The notes under the pieces are model-generated. The model saw only the letters and a list, made by a program, of their open reading frames with translations. It was not told the origin of the DNA and made no database searches. A program made the translations under genes and the position numbers. From an uncultured Bacteroidales bacterium (lineage in GTDB: Bacteria; Bacteroidota; Bacteroidia; Bacteroidales; UBA4417), in NCBI GenBank assembly GCA_903917425.1, contig CAIXAQ010000501.1, forward strand, positions 1 through 11,488: a stretch of 11,488 bases of DNA, in the 5' to 3' direction. Positions 1 to 6,036 of this stretch are shown one piece after another. The first letter of the stretch is position 1. Each line of letters starts with the position of its first letter.

Positions 1-2
1 AC

Positions 3-416
3 AGTGCCCATATGGAAATAAAGAATGTTATAAACACTTATTATAAAGATGAGCTATCAGGCGCATATGATAATGAATTACAACGTATTAGCAAAGCTAT
101 AGTTGCTATTCAGGGCGAGTACGACAAAAATGTTTTTCCTTTCATGAAGGTTGAAGCCAGTAGGTACCTCGATCATATCGGTCACCTGGAATCGGATGGT
201 TGCTTCCGGTGCCATTCCGACAGGCATAAAACTGCCACCGGAGAGACCATTTCAAGAAACTGCGATCTTTGCCACAGCATCCTGGCTCAGGGTCCGACAG
301 GAAAAGTTCAGACCGTAGCTTTAGGCACATCAATGGAATTCGTACATCCAACTGAAATCAGGGGAAAATGGAAAACAGCGTTTTGTTCCGAATGCCATAG
401 AGTGCTTTATGAATAA
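3..416 (+). CDS. Multiheme c-type cytochrome, NapC/NirT-like, C-terminal part (5' end outside window)
   Basis: The reading frame is open from the left edge of the window, so the ATG at 12 is probably internal and the gene begins upstream. Numbering from that ATG (134 residues), three CxxCH heme c motifs are visible: CFRCH at 64-68, CDLCH at 84-88 and CSECH at 125-129. Nearby histidines (HIGH at 55-58, HSDRH at 68-72) could serve as distal heme ligands. The pattern GCFRCH-x(n)-H-K followed by a CDLCH motif resembles the C-terminal half of NapC/NirT-type and related periplasmic multiheme cytochromes; that family call is from recognition, and the total heme number cannot be known here. The likely role is periplasmic electron transfer, in keeping with the quinol/cytochrome operon on the opposite strand. 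A hairpin terminator lies 67 bp after the stop codon. No catalytic function can be assigned from this fragment. Confidence 0.8.
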   Translation, partial: SAHMEIKNVINTYYKDELSGAYDNELQRISKAIVAIQGEYDKNVFPFMKVEASRYLDHIGHLESDGCFRCHSDRHKTATGETISRNCDLCHSILAQGPTGKVQTVALGTSMEFVHPTEIRGKWKTAFCSECHRVLYE

Positions 417-483
417 GAAATGATACTATAGTCTGGAATAAAACTCTGACAATTTTACCTTTCATGCTGATGAAATTAAAAGT

Positions 484-517
484 AAAAGTCGCCTTATATA
501 TAGGCGGCTTTTCTTTT
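484..517. terminator. Bidirectional rho-independent terminator between convergent genes
   Basis: The left arm at 484-493 (AAAAGTCGCC) pairs with the right arm at 503-512 (GGCGGCTTTT), with one G-U wobble and a 9-nt A/T loop. A T-rich tract continues to 517 on the + strand, and the complementary A-rich flank gives a U tract for - strand transcripts. It lies 67 bp after the cytochrome stop and 38 bp beyond the stop of the membrane-protein gene on the - strand, so it can serve both convergent genes. Confidence 0.75.
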
Positions 518-555
518 AAATCGGAATCTTATATCGCGAAATGATTTTCAGCAAT

Positions 556-2232
556 TTACCCTTCGGATTCAGTTCCTTTTTCCTTTATTTTTTTTACATA
601 ATAAGTTGATATTACAATTGATGTAATCGCAAAAGCAAGGAAGATCAGGATTCTGAATATAAGTTCGATATTGGCCAAATCGACTATAAATAAATAGAAT
701 GCGGCAACGATCAGATTGCCCATAGCCATCCAGCGGTACTTGATGCTTTTCACAAAAATACTCAGCCCAAAATAAACTCCTGCAATCAAAAGCCAGGATA
801 CGGTTATATATTGCCCGGGCAATCCATGATAGGTGGCGTACAAGAGCGAAAGGAACAAGGTAAACAGGTAAATATTCCTGAGAAAGTCGGTTGTTATATT
901 CAATCGCTCCTTTTGCCAATTGATGATACGAGCTGATAAAAAGGCTATAAGAGGTATGGAGAAATTCACAGACTGAAGCGTTCCGGACAGTGTATAATAC
1001 AGGATTGCCAGGGTAACCAGCAAAAATGTATTCATCAGTGTAATTATATATGAACGGTACCAAAGTGCCAATGCCAGCACCAGGAAGCTCTGGCAGATCA
1101 GTAACAGAAAAGCATCGGGAAAATGATAAATACCATAAACGGAAATACTGATTGCAACAAATCCGAATAATGCGTAGAGTGCCGGTGAATATTTCCAGGG
1201 CGAATATATTTTAAGTACGACAGAGTACGCCACACAATAGACGGAAATTGCCAGGAAAAAGGGTACAAAGGATGTCGCAAAATGCGTAAAAACCACCGAA
1301 AGAAGCAACGCCGAATAAGCGATACCGGCAAGAAGCAAAGTTGAAAGTACCAGGTTTTGAGGATATGCTTCATCCGGTTTCCGGAATGCAACCAGGGAAT
1401 ACATACCGGTTATGATTGAGAAATAGACAAATGAATAATGGTACGTTAAATCACCGGGTGAAGTTACCAGGGATAAGGGGTTTTTCAACAACCAGATCAG
1501 GCAGGTAAAATACGTAATGCATAAAATAAAGGTCGAAACTTTCCACCAATTGTATTTCCAGAAAGCATACAGAACCAGGCCTGTTGTAGCGATTGCAATC
1601 AGGAAGAAAGGATGCGTGTGATCACTTACAAAAGCGGTTACCATTGCCAAAACGAAAGCTTGTGCCGCCAGAGCCTGGGATTGTTTTTTAAATGCAATAA
1701 ATAACTGAATTCCAACCACCATCAGCAGTAAGATGGTGGCTAATACCTGATTAGCCAGTAATGGCTTTGCATTATAATAGTGTAATCGCAAAATGATATA
1801 ATACAGAATAATAAACCCGAAAAGGTTAAAGATGAACGACATATACGAAAAGCTTTTCCGGAAATAATGTGACAAAACAAAAACCCCGGCTACACTTACA
1901 ATACCGACGGCCATTGAAATGACCGGTTTACCTGCATCGTTAAAATACTGCCACAAAAAGACTATGGCAAAAAACAACACAATATTTCCGAGCCAGGCTA
2001 AACCGTATTCACCAAACTTCGACTCGAAAGGCATGCTGATAGAAATGTTTAAATCAGAAAACCCGGATTCATCCTCTTCGGCAGAATCTTCATCAGCCAA
2101 TTGATTTTGAATACTTTGTACTCTGGCTGATTCCAAATTGGCTGATTCTAAAAGGGAAATCCGCTCCTCGATGGAATTTAAACGGCTCAGAATTTCATTT
2201 AAATCACCGTTTTTAAGATCATTTGAATTCAT
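556..2232 (-). CDS. DUF2339-type polytopic membrane protein
   Basis: A 558-residue protein with a short soluble N-terminus and roughly 17-18 hydrophobic segments filling the rest. Residues 1 to about 40 form a probable coiled coil (LNEILSRLNSIEERISLLES), followed by an acidic Ser/Asp/Glu-rich linker, and membrane segments start near residue 75. The plan of coiled coil, acidic linker and many transmembrane helices matches DUF2339 proteins. So does the C-terminal block VDLANIELIFRILIFLAF, which resembles the family's conserved 'DL..L..LYRI.SFL' ending. The function of that family is unknown; links to cell-envelope processes would be inference. The start is set at the ATG at 2232 because AAGGAG lies 6 nt upstream. 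An in-frame TTG at 2247 would start inside that ribosome binding site. It lies 159 bp after the NrfD gene on the same strand, so it may be read through from that operon or have its own promoter. Confidence 0.75.
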   Translation of the reverse strand: MNSNDLKNGDLNEILSRLNSIEERISLLESANLESARVQSIQNQLADEDSAEEDESGFSDLNISISMPFESKFGEYGLAWLGNIVLFFAIVFLWQYFNDAGKPVISMAVGIVSVAGVFVLSHYFRKSFSYMSFIFNLFGFIILYYIILRLHYYNAKPLLANQVLATILLLMVVGIQLFIAFKKQSQALAAQAFVLAMVTAFVSDHTHPFFLIAIATTGLVLYAFWKYNWWKVSTFILCITYFTCLIWLLKNPLSLVTSPGDLTYHYSFVYFSIITGMYSLVAFRKPDEAYPQNLVLSTLLLAGIAYSALLLSVVFTHFATSFVPFFLAISVYCVAYSVVLKIYSPWKYSPALYALFGFVAISISVYGIYHFPDAFLLLICQSFLVLALALWYRSYIITLMNTFLLVTLAILYYTLSGTLQSVNFSIPLIAFLSARIINWQKERLNITTDFLRNIYLFTLFLSLLYATYHGLPGQYITVSWLLIAGVYFGLSIFVKSIKYRWMAMGNLIVAAFYLFIVDLANIELIFRILIFLAFAITSIVISTYYVKKIKEKGTESEG

Positions 2233-2238
2233 AACAGT

Positions 2239-2244
2239 CTCCTT
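2239..2244 (-). promoter_or_regulatory. Ribosome binding site fixing the DUF2339 gene start
   Basis: AAGGAG on the - strand, 6 nt before the ATG at 2232. It decides between the ATG and an in-frame TTG at 2247 that overlaps this motif. Strong Shine-Dalgarno matches are uncommon in this window, which makes it more informative. Confidence 0.6.
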
Positions 2245-2263
2245 CAATCTTTAGAATTGTGAA

Positions 2264-2278
2264 AAACACCAAGTGTTT
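2264..2278 (-). other. Small hairpin in the gap between the NrfD gene and the DUF2339 gene
   Basis: AAACAC at 2264-2269 and GTGTTT at 2273-2278 are perfect inverted copies with a 3-nt loop. Read on the - strand the second arm runs into a short U run. It could be a weak or attenuating terminator, or simply a leader hairpin 32 bp before the DUF2339 start. The 3-nt loop and the A/T-rich stem make a strong terminator unlikely. No clear promoter was found in 2233-2391. Confidence 0.3.
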
Positions 2279-2391
2279 GTACGATCAGGAAGTTAAAAAG
2301 TCACTTTTAAGGAATAATCCCGGTAACCAGAGAATCTGATTTGCAGTATATTCGACTTAAGTGTTAAGATTAGGATTTGTTCAGATTGGAA

Positions 2392-3603
2392 TTACCCGAC
2401 CTGGATTTCATGATCATCCTCTTTCTTTTTCCACGGAGGGAATAACCAGAGCAAGAACGACAGTATTATAAACGGAACTATTAACCAGAAAGCAGCCATC
2501 AGGTAACCTTCTGTACCAATAAGACCGATTTTGAAGCTGGTGTATCCATAGAAACTCTTTGAGAACAATTGCCCGCCAATCACAACATTCCAACGCATGA
2601 AGAATATCCCTATAAGAATAAGTGCGGCAATAACGGTATAAATTGCTTTCCGTATCTGAATCTTAGGTTTGTAAAACTGCAAAGTCCCCAATGTCAACAA
2701 GGGAATAACCGTTCCTATTAAGCCCTGCATAATAAAAAGCGTAAAAAAGAGCCTGCCGAAAACCAGGTTATGCAATACGTCGAACGATTCTTCCGCTATG
2801 TATATACGATGAATCTGATCCAGGCCTTCCAGAACAAAATCAATAAGTAATATGTAGAACAAATACGATGCAATCGTATCCACGCAGGGCATATCTATTT
2901 TTAGTTTACGTATGCTGGTAATCACAATATAAACCAGCATCACCAGGGCAATCCCCGAAACAATGGCGGAAAACAGGAAAATCACGGGCATCAAAACAGT
3001 TGACCACCAGGGATTTGCCTTTATTGAACCAAATATAAATCCTACATATCCATGCAGTAAAAATGCGGATGGCACACCAATAATGGTAACTATATACCCA
3101 AGTTTATTATCAAGAGCCACGGCTTTTGGCGAAATATCTGTTGACCATAACGAAAAGGCCCTGTAAAGGAATCGTTTAAGTCCGGTTGTTTCACCGGCCC
3201 AGATGATCATATCGCGGCGATAGTCGAACCAGATTTCAAGTAACAAAACGACCATCAGGTACCACAAATAAACAAAACCAAAGATTGCCATGGCTGAGCT
3301 TAAATGCGGCGTAACCATTATTTCGTATGCTCTTTGTGGTTTTCCCAGGTGGCTTACAAGGGGCATGGTAGCAACCAGCATGAACGATAAGGCCGTCAGC
3401 AAGGCAATTCCATAGGTTGGGCGGAGCACATGCAATTTAAAGATGCGTTCGAGCGAGGCAAGGATAAATGCCCCTGCGACCAGTCCGGTGATATAAGGAT
3501 ACAGCACAATGAGTATGCTCCAGTTAAGTTCAATTTCATTTGGATATACATATCCATCCACTTTTGAAAGAACTTCGTACAGATGTTGAATGTGTTGTGT
3601 CAT
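2392..3603 (-). CDS. NrfD/PsrC-family integral membrane subunit (menaquinol oxidoreductase)
   Basis: A 403-residue protein with about nine hydrophobic segments. Family hallmarks are visible: YPYITGLVAGAFILASLERIF near residues 35-55, SHLGKPQRAYE at 84-94, HGYVGFIFGSIKANPWW at 184-200, and MRWNVVIGGQ at 336-345, the last typical of the longer NrfD/HybB/ActC-like proteins. Members sit in the cytoplasmic membrane, bind menaquinone and exchange electrons with a periplasmic four-cluster ferredoxin subunit. That partner is encoded directly upstream: its TAA stop is 1 bp before this ATG, and GGAGG lies 9 nt before the start. The charged C-terminal tail (WKKKEDDHE) ends the protein. Direction of electron flow (quinol oxidation or quinone reduction) cannot be read from sequence, but the tetraheme cytochrome in the operon favours quinol oxidation. 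Family call is firm; physiological partner unknown. Confidence 0.9.
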   Translation of the reverse strand: MTQHIQHLYEVLSKVDGYVYPNEIELNWSILIVLYPYITGLVAGAFILASLERIFKLHVLRPTYGIALLTALSFMLVATMPLVSHLGKPQRAYEIMVTPHLSSAMAIFGFVYLWYLMVVLLLEIWFDYRRDMIIWAGETTGLKRFLYRAFSLWSTDISPKAVALDNKLGYIVTIIGVPSAFLLHGYVGFIFGSIKANPWWSTVLMPVIFLFSAIVSGIALVMLVYIVITSIRKLKIDMPCVDTIASYLFYILLIDFVLEGLDQIHRIYIAEESFDVLHNLVFGRLFFTLFIMQGLIGTVIPLLTLGTLQFYKPKIQIRKAIYTVIAALILIGIFFMRWNVVIGGQLFSKSFYGYTSFKIGLIGTEGYLMAAFWLIVPFIILSFLLWLFPPWKKKEDDHEIQVG

Positions 3604-3604
3604 A

Positions 3605-4372
3605 TTATCTAACCTCCGGGCTTAAAGCATTATAGAATAATTTTGAACCAGTATTCAAATTTGGTTTAATAACCATGCATGTGTGGTTTTTAAGGAAATA
3701 ATTGATTTTACTCCCTGGGTCGTTTAAATCTCCAAAAATCCGGGCCTCGGTCGGGCACATTTCGAAGCACGCCGGTTGCATGCCTTTATCGAGCCTGTGT
3801 ATGCAAAGGGTACATTTTTCGGCAGTTCCTTTTTCCGGGTTAATAAACCGGCATCCGTACGGGCAAGCCTGAACGCAGTACCGGCAACCGATGCAATAAT
3901 TTTCGTCAACTAAAACAATGCCTTCGGGGGTTTCGAATGTGGCCCCTACCGGGCAAACCTGCACACATGGCGACTTGGCGCAATGATTGCACATCTTGGG
4001 AACAAAGAAGGATTTGAATATTTCTTCGTCGGGCACTGATTGTTTAAACCCGTCGATTCCTCCGTTTGGCGATTCTACCAATACGCTTCCGTCATTTTTT
4101 ATGGTATACTGCTCAACCCACGAACGGAAATAAAAGGGGTCTTTGGGTACATTGTTCTCCAGTTTACATGCTTTGGCACAATTACCACAACCAATACATT
4201 TATTAATATCAATACCAATTCCGTACCATTTCCCTTTCCCCTTGGGTGGTTCGGTGGCAAACAATAATCCGTCGAACGGAGTTAATGCTGTTGCAACAGT
4301 TATTCCGCCAACAATGATGGATCCGGCTTTGAAGAAATCTCTCCTTGAAAGATTAGGCTTGTTTATGTTCAT
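3605..4372 (-). CDS. Tat-exported ferredoxin-like subunit with four [4Fe-4S] clusters (NrfC/PsrB-like)
   Basis: A 255-residue protein. A twin-arginine signal (SRRDFFK at 9-15) is followed by a hydrophobic stretch to about residue 39, so the folded, cofactor-loaded protein is expected in the periplasm. Sixteen ligand cysteines fit four [4Fe-4S] clusters: C59/62/65/69, C128/131/136/140, C160/163/166/170 and C187/190/202/206. The spacing, including the wide fourth motif (CTLC then ACFEMCP), is that of NrfC, PsrB and DmsB-type subunits. It should relay electrons between the NrfD-like membrane protein, encoded 1 bp downstream, and the tetraheme cytochrome, whose gene overlaps this one by 4 bp (ATGA). 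No Shine-Dalgarno is seen before the start, so translational coupling to the cytochrome gene is likely. Two extra cysteines (C174, C232) lie outside the motifs. The family call is secure; the specific enzyme complex is not. Confidence 0.92.
   Translation of the reverse strand: MNINKPNLSRRDFFKAGSIIVGGITVATALTPFDGLLFATEPPKGKGKWYGIGIDINKCIGCGNCAKACKLENNVPKDPFYFRSWVEQYTIKNDGSVLVESPNGGIDGFKQSVPDEEIFKSFFVPKMCNHCAKSPCVQVCPVGATFETPEGIVLVDENYCIGCRYCVQACPYGCRFINPEKGTAEKCTLCIHRLDKGMQPACFEMCPTEARIFGDLNDPGSKINYFLKNHTCMVIKPNLNTGSKLFYNALSPEVR
3613..3617 (-). promoter_or_regulatory. Ribosome binding site of the NrfD-like gene
   Basis: GGAGG on the - strand, 9 nt upstream of the ATG at 3603 and inside the last codons of the ferredoxin gene. 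It supports the chosen start and independent re-initiation on the polycistronic message. Confidence 0.55.
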
Positions 4373-4878
4373 GGCTGATGAGGATTATGGCATTCGATAC
4401 ATACTAATTTCGCAAAATTTCTTTTATCCACCAGGTTATGCTTCATAGGATCTATTTGTTTGATCATTGAATTATTTATAGTATCGAAAACTATTTTAAC
4501 CCGCGCAGCATTCAACTGATGGCAAACAGCACATTCTTTCCGGGAGCCCGGTTTATGAAGCAGTAGTGAATCCGGCAATTCGCCATCCTTAAATTTATCG
4601 GCATACATGGCATGTTTTAAACCCGGTCCATGACAGGCTTCGCATTGAAGTTGCGCATGAAACCCAACTTCTTTGTCTGTTTTCATTTCTTCGTGGCACT
4701 TGGTACATTTGTCGGATCCGGCAAAATGCAATGCCTTCATCTTGTTCTCCTGGATTGCATCGGCCCGGTAATGACCTAATTTACCAAAGGAAGTTGGCCT
4801 GAGAAACGACTGTAGTACCAGGAACAGTATTATTACTACAGCAAAGGCACCGATAAGGCGTTTTATGTGTTGTGGCAT
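4369..4878 (-). CDS. Membrane-anchored periplasmic tetraheme cytochrome c
   Basis: A 169-residue protein with an uncleaved-looking N-terminal membrane helix (about residues 8-24, preceded by basic residues) and a periplasmic domain with four CxxCH motifs: CTKCH at 58-62, CEACH at 79-83, CAVCH at 116-120 and CIECH at 160-164. Extra histidines (H51, H74, H89, H108, H147) are available as sixth ligands, so bis-His hemes are plausible. CEACHGPG is typical of cytochrome c554/c3-like proteins. It is the first gene of an operon with the four-cluster ferredoxin and NrfD genes. This order parallels E. coli nrfB-nrfC-nrfD and, as I recall, the Geobacter Cbc complex with one tetraheme cytochrome. The probable job is to accept electrons from the quinol-oxidising pair and hand them to a periplasmic or outer-membrane acceptor. 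No Shine-Dalgarno is visible before the ATG. Confidence 0.88.
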   Translation of the reverse strand: MPQHIKRLIGAFAVVIILFLVLQSFLRPTSFGKLGHYRADAIQENKMKALHFAGSDKCTKCHEEMKTDKEVGFHAQLQCEACHGPGLKHAMYADKFKDGELPDSLLLHKPGSRKECAVCHQLNAARVKIVFDTINNSMIKQIDPMKHNLVDKRNFAKLVCIECHNPHQP

Positions 4879-5022
4879 AATAAGAGGGTTATGAATTTAG
4901 ATATATAGATGTAAAGATATAAAACAAATAATACCAAATTGAAAATAATCATAAATTTTGATAATAATTTCGAACAAATTCAGCTTTCGATTGTGTAATT
5001 GGGTTTTTTAGTGGAAATGGTT
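4879..5022. other. A/T-rich leader and promoter region of the cytochrome operon
   Basis: This is the operon-proximal part of the 321-bp divergent gap (4879-5199). It is strongly A/T-rich and holds no convincing ORF. The - strand leader of the cytochrome operon must start here, but no exact TAnnTTTG -7 box was found on that strand. The nearest is TATTATTTG (4925-4933 as read on the - strand), which has one extra spacer base. An imperfect inverted repeat around 4948-4962 (ATCA then TGAT) is too weak to call as an operator. Confidence 0.3.
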
Positions 5023-5145
5023 ATTCGTTATTCGTAAATCGTAAATCGTTAATCGCTATTCGCTATTCGTAAATCGCTATTCGTAAATCCACAATCCGAA
5101 ATCGTAAATCGTAAATCGTAAATCCGAAATCATTAATCGTAAATC
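5023..5145. repeat. Phased 7-bp tandem array, 17 units plus a partial unit
   Basis: From 5023 to 5141 the sequence divides into 17 consecutive 7-bp units with no insertion or deletion, then a partial unit to 5145. Each begins A-A/T-T-C and ends in a variable triplet. The commonest unit is AATCGTA; others include ATTCGTA, AATCGCT, ATTCGCT, AATCCGA and AATCATT. Positions 1, 3 and 4 are fixed while the rest drift, so phase is preserved although sequence is not. It sits between the divergent cytochrome operon and the outer-membrane-type gene, ending about 26 bp before the latter's candidate -7 box. Units are contiguous with no spacers, so this is not CRISPR. Function unknown; similar short arrays between genes are, to my knowledge, common in some Bacteroidota. 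Confidence 0.85.
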
Positions 5146-5171
5146 TAACAAGGTGAATCCGAACAATTTAT

Positions 5172-5179
5172 TACTTTTG
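5172..5179 (+). promoter_or_regulatory. Candidate Bacteroidota -7 promoter box (TACTTTTG)
   Basis: TACTTTTG fits the TAnnTTTG -7 consensus of the main Bacteroidota sigma factor. It lies 20 bp before the ATG at 5200, giving a very short leader. No TTG-type -33 element stands at the usual distance upstream, where the 7-bp array ends, so this is a half-supported promoter. Confidence 0.45.
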
Positions 5180-5199
5180 GCGGCAAACAAAACCTCTAG

Positions 5200-5898
5200 A
5201 TGGCAGATACCGCAAAATTCATTATCATATTCATAATTAGTGGCTTAAGTTCTATTTTCGTTTCGGCACAAAAGGGAAATTCGTTCGCAGGTGTCAGGTT
5301 CGGCCTCGCCTTTCCCATGGGGGAAATGGCATCGCAGGATTTTGACAACGGCGGATATGCCCTTTTAGGGAAATCCTTTGGTGCCGAGGCAGCTTGGTTT
5401 GTTACCCCTAAAATCGGGTTCGGGGTTGATTTCTCATCCAACTCCTTTGGCTATGATGCAGTAAGTTACGCTGCTGATTACCTGGCAAATACACCCGAAT
5501 ACAAGAGCCTGGATCTGCTTTCGGCACCCTATAAACTAACCACTTACATGGGAGGCGTATATTATAAGGTATCAATCTGCCCGAAATTTTATTCAACTTT
5601 TAAACTGATGGGTGGATATTTCAGAACCCGGACTCCAGACCAGTTTTTTGGCGGTGATATTTATATGATTGGGAAAACTTACTTCTGGAAAACAAGTTCG
5701 TTCGACTCAAAGTTTACTTTCCTTACCGGTGCCTCCTTCGAATACAAGCTCGACAAACGGGTAAGTTTTCTTCTTCAGGCCGATTTTACATACTCCGAGG
5801 CCTCTTTCGTCTTTCTTACCAGTGGTTACACCAGCTATACCAATTATCTGCAAATGCCTGTTCTACGCATACAACCGGGAATAAATATCCATTTTTAA
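5200..5898 (+). CDS. Small secreted outer-membrane beta-barrel-like protein
   Basis: A 232-residue protein. Residues 1-23 form a signal peptide ending in a VSA/QKG cleavage site. The mature part is rich in alternating aromatic/hydrophobic and polar residues with many glycines (for example AGVRFGLAFPMGEM near 30-43, then GVYYKVSICPKFYSTFKLMGGYF) and ends in a strand finishing INIHF. A terminal Phe is typical of outer-membrane barrels recognised by the Bam machinery. The length suits an 8-stranded barrel of the OmpA-like/OMP_b-brl type. The start is fixed because an in-frame TAG directly precedes the ATG. It is monocistronic-looking: divergent from the cytochrome operon and 138 bp before the mannosidase gene on the same strand. 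No specific function is recognised. Confidence 0.7.
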   Translation: MADTAKFIIIFIISGLSSIFVSAQKGNSFAGVRFGLAFPMGEMASQDFDNGGYALLGKSFGAEAAWFVTPKIGFGVDFSSNSFGYDAVSYAADYLANTPEYKSLDLLSAPYKLTTYMGGVYYKVSICPKFYSTFKLMGGYFRTRTPDQFFGGDIYMIGKTYFWKTSSFDSKFTFLTGASFEYKLDKRVSFLLQADFTYSEASFVFLTSGYTSYTNYLQMPVLRIQPGINIHF

Positions 5899-5945
5899 CT
5901 AATGAACCAAACCGGGATAGGATCGGAGAAAATTAAATTCCCGAC

Positions 5946-5959
5946 CTCCTGTAAAGGAG
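5946..5959 (+). other. Small hairpin with GTAA loop after the beta-barrel gene
   Basis: CTCCT at 5946-5950 and AGGAG at 5955-5959 pair across a GTAA tetraloop (GNRA type), followed only by TTT. It lies 47 bp after the stop codon and could be a weak terminator or part of the leader of the mannosidase gene. As RNA the AGGAG arm resembles a ribosome binding site, but no start codon follows it. Confidence 0.3.
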
Positions 5960-5962
5960 TTT

Positions 5963-5977
5963 AAATACAATGTATTT
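5963..5977. promoter_or_regulatory. Palindrome in the GH92 leader, possible operator
   Basis: AAATACA at 5963-5969 and TGTATTT at 5971-5977 are perfect inverted copies around a single base. It lies about 60 bp before the GH92 start, where a repressor or activator could bind near the promoter. No exact TAnnTTTG box is present in 5899-6036; the closest is TGTATTTG at 6003-6010, with one mismatch. Operator function is inference. Confidence 0.35.
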
Positions 5978-5983
5978 TTACAT

Positions 5984-6004
5984 CAAATTTTTAGAAGAAA
6001 TTTG
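5984..6004. promoter_or_regulatory. Second inverted repeat in the GH92 leader
   Basis: CAAATTT at 5984-5990 and AAATTTG at 5998-6004 are perfect 7-bp inverted copies separated by 7 bases. It starts 6 bp after the preceding palindrome and runs into the imperfect -7-like box at 6003-6010, a reasonable position for an operator. In an A/T-rich gap such repeats can also arise by chance. Confidence 0.35.
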
Positions 6005-6036
6005 TATTTGAACCTGGCATTTTCCCCGTTATCAGT

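Noticed and set aside
569..1063. A 164-residue ORF on the - strand
   Set aside because: Shifted-frame shadow of the DUF2339 gene on the same strand; the DUF2339 frame has family-like helices and ending.
2392..4878. Complete nitrite, polysulfide or tetrathionate reductase locus
   Set aside because: The electron-transfer subunits match such systems, but no catalytic subunit (NrfA, or a molybdopterin enzyme) is present in the window, so a substrate cannot be named.
4943..4970. FNR/CRP-like operator for the cytochrome operon
   Set aside because: The half-sites are in the ATCA...TGAT order, which is everted relative to TTGAT-N4-ATCAA, with an internal mismatch, and the surroundings are very A/T-rich. 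Not enough to call.
5023..5145. CRISPR array
   Set aside because: Units are 7 bp and contiguous, with no 20-40 bp spacers and no cas genes. The same reasoning applies to the arrays at 8983-9199.
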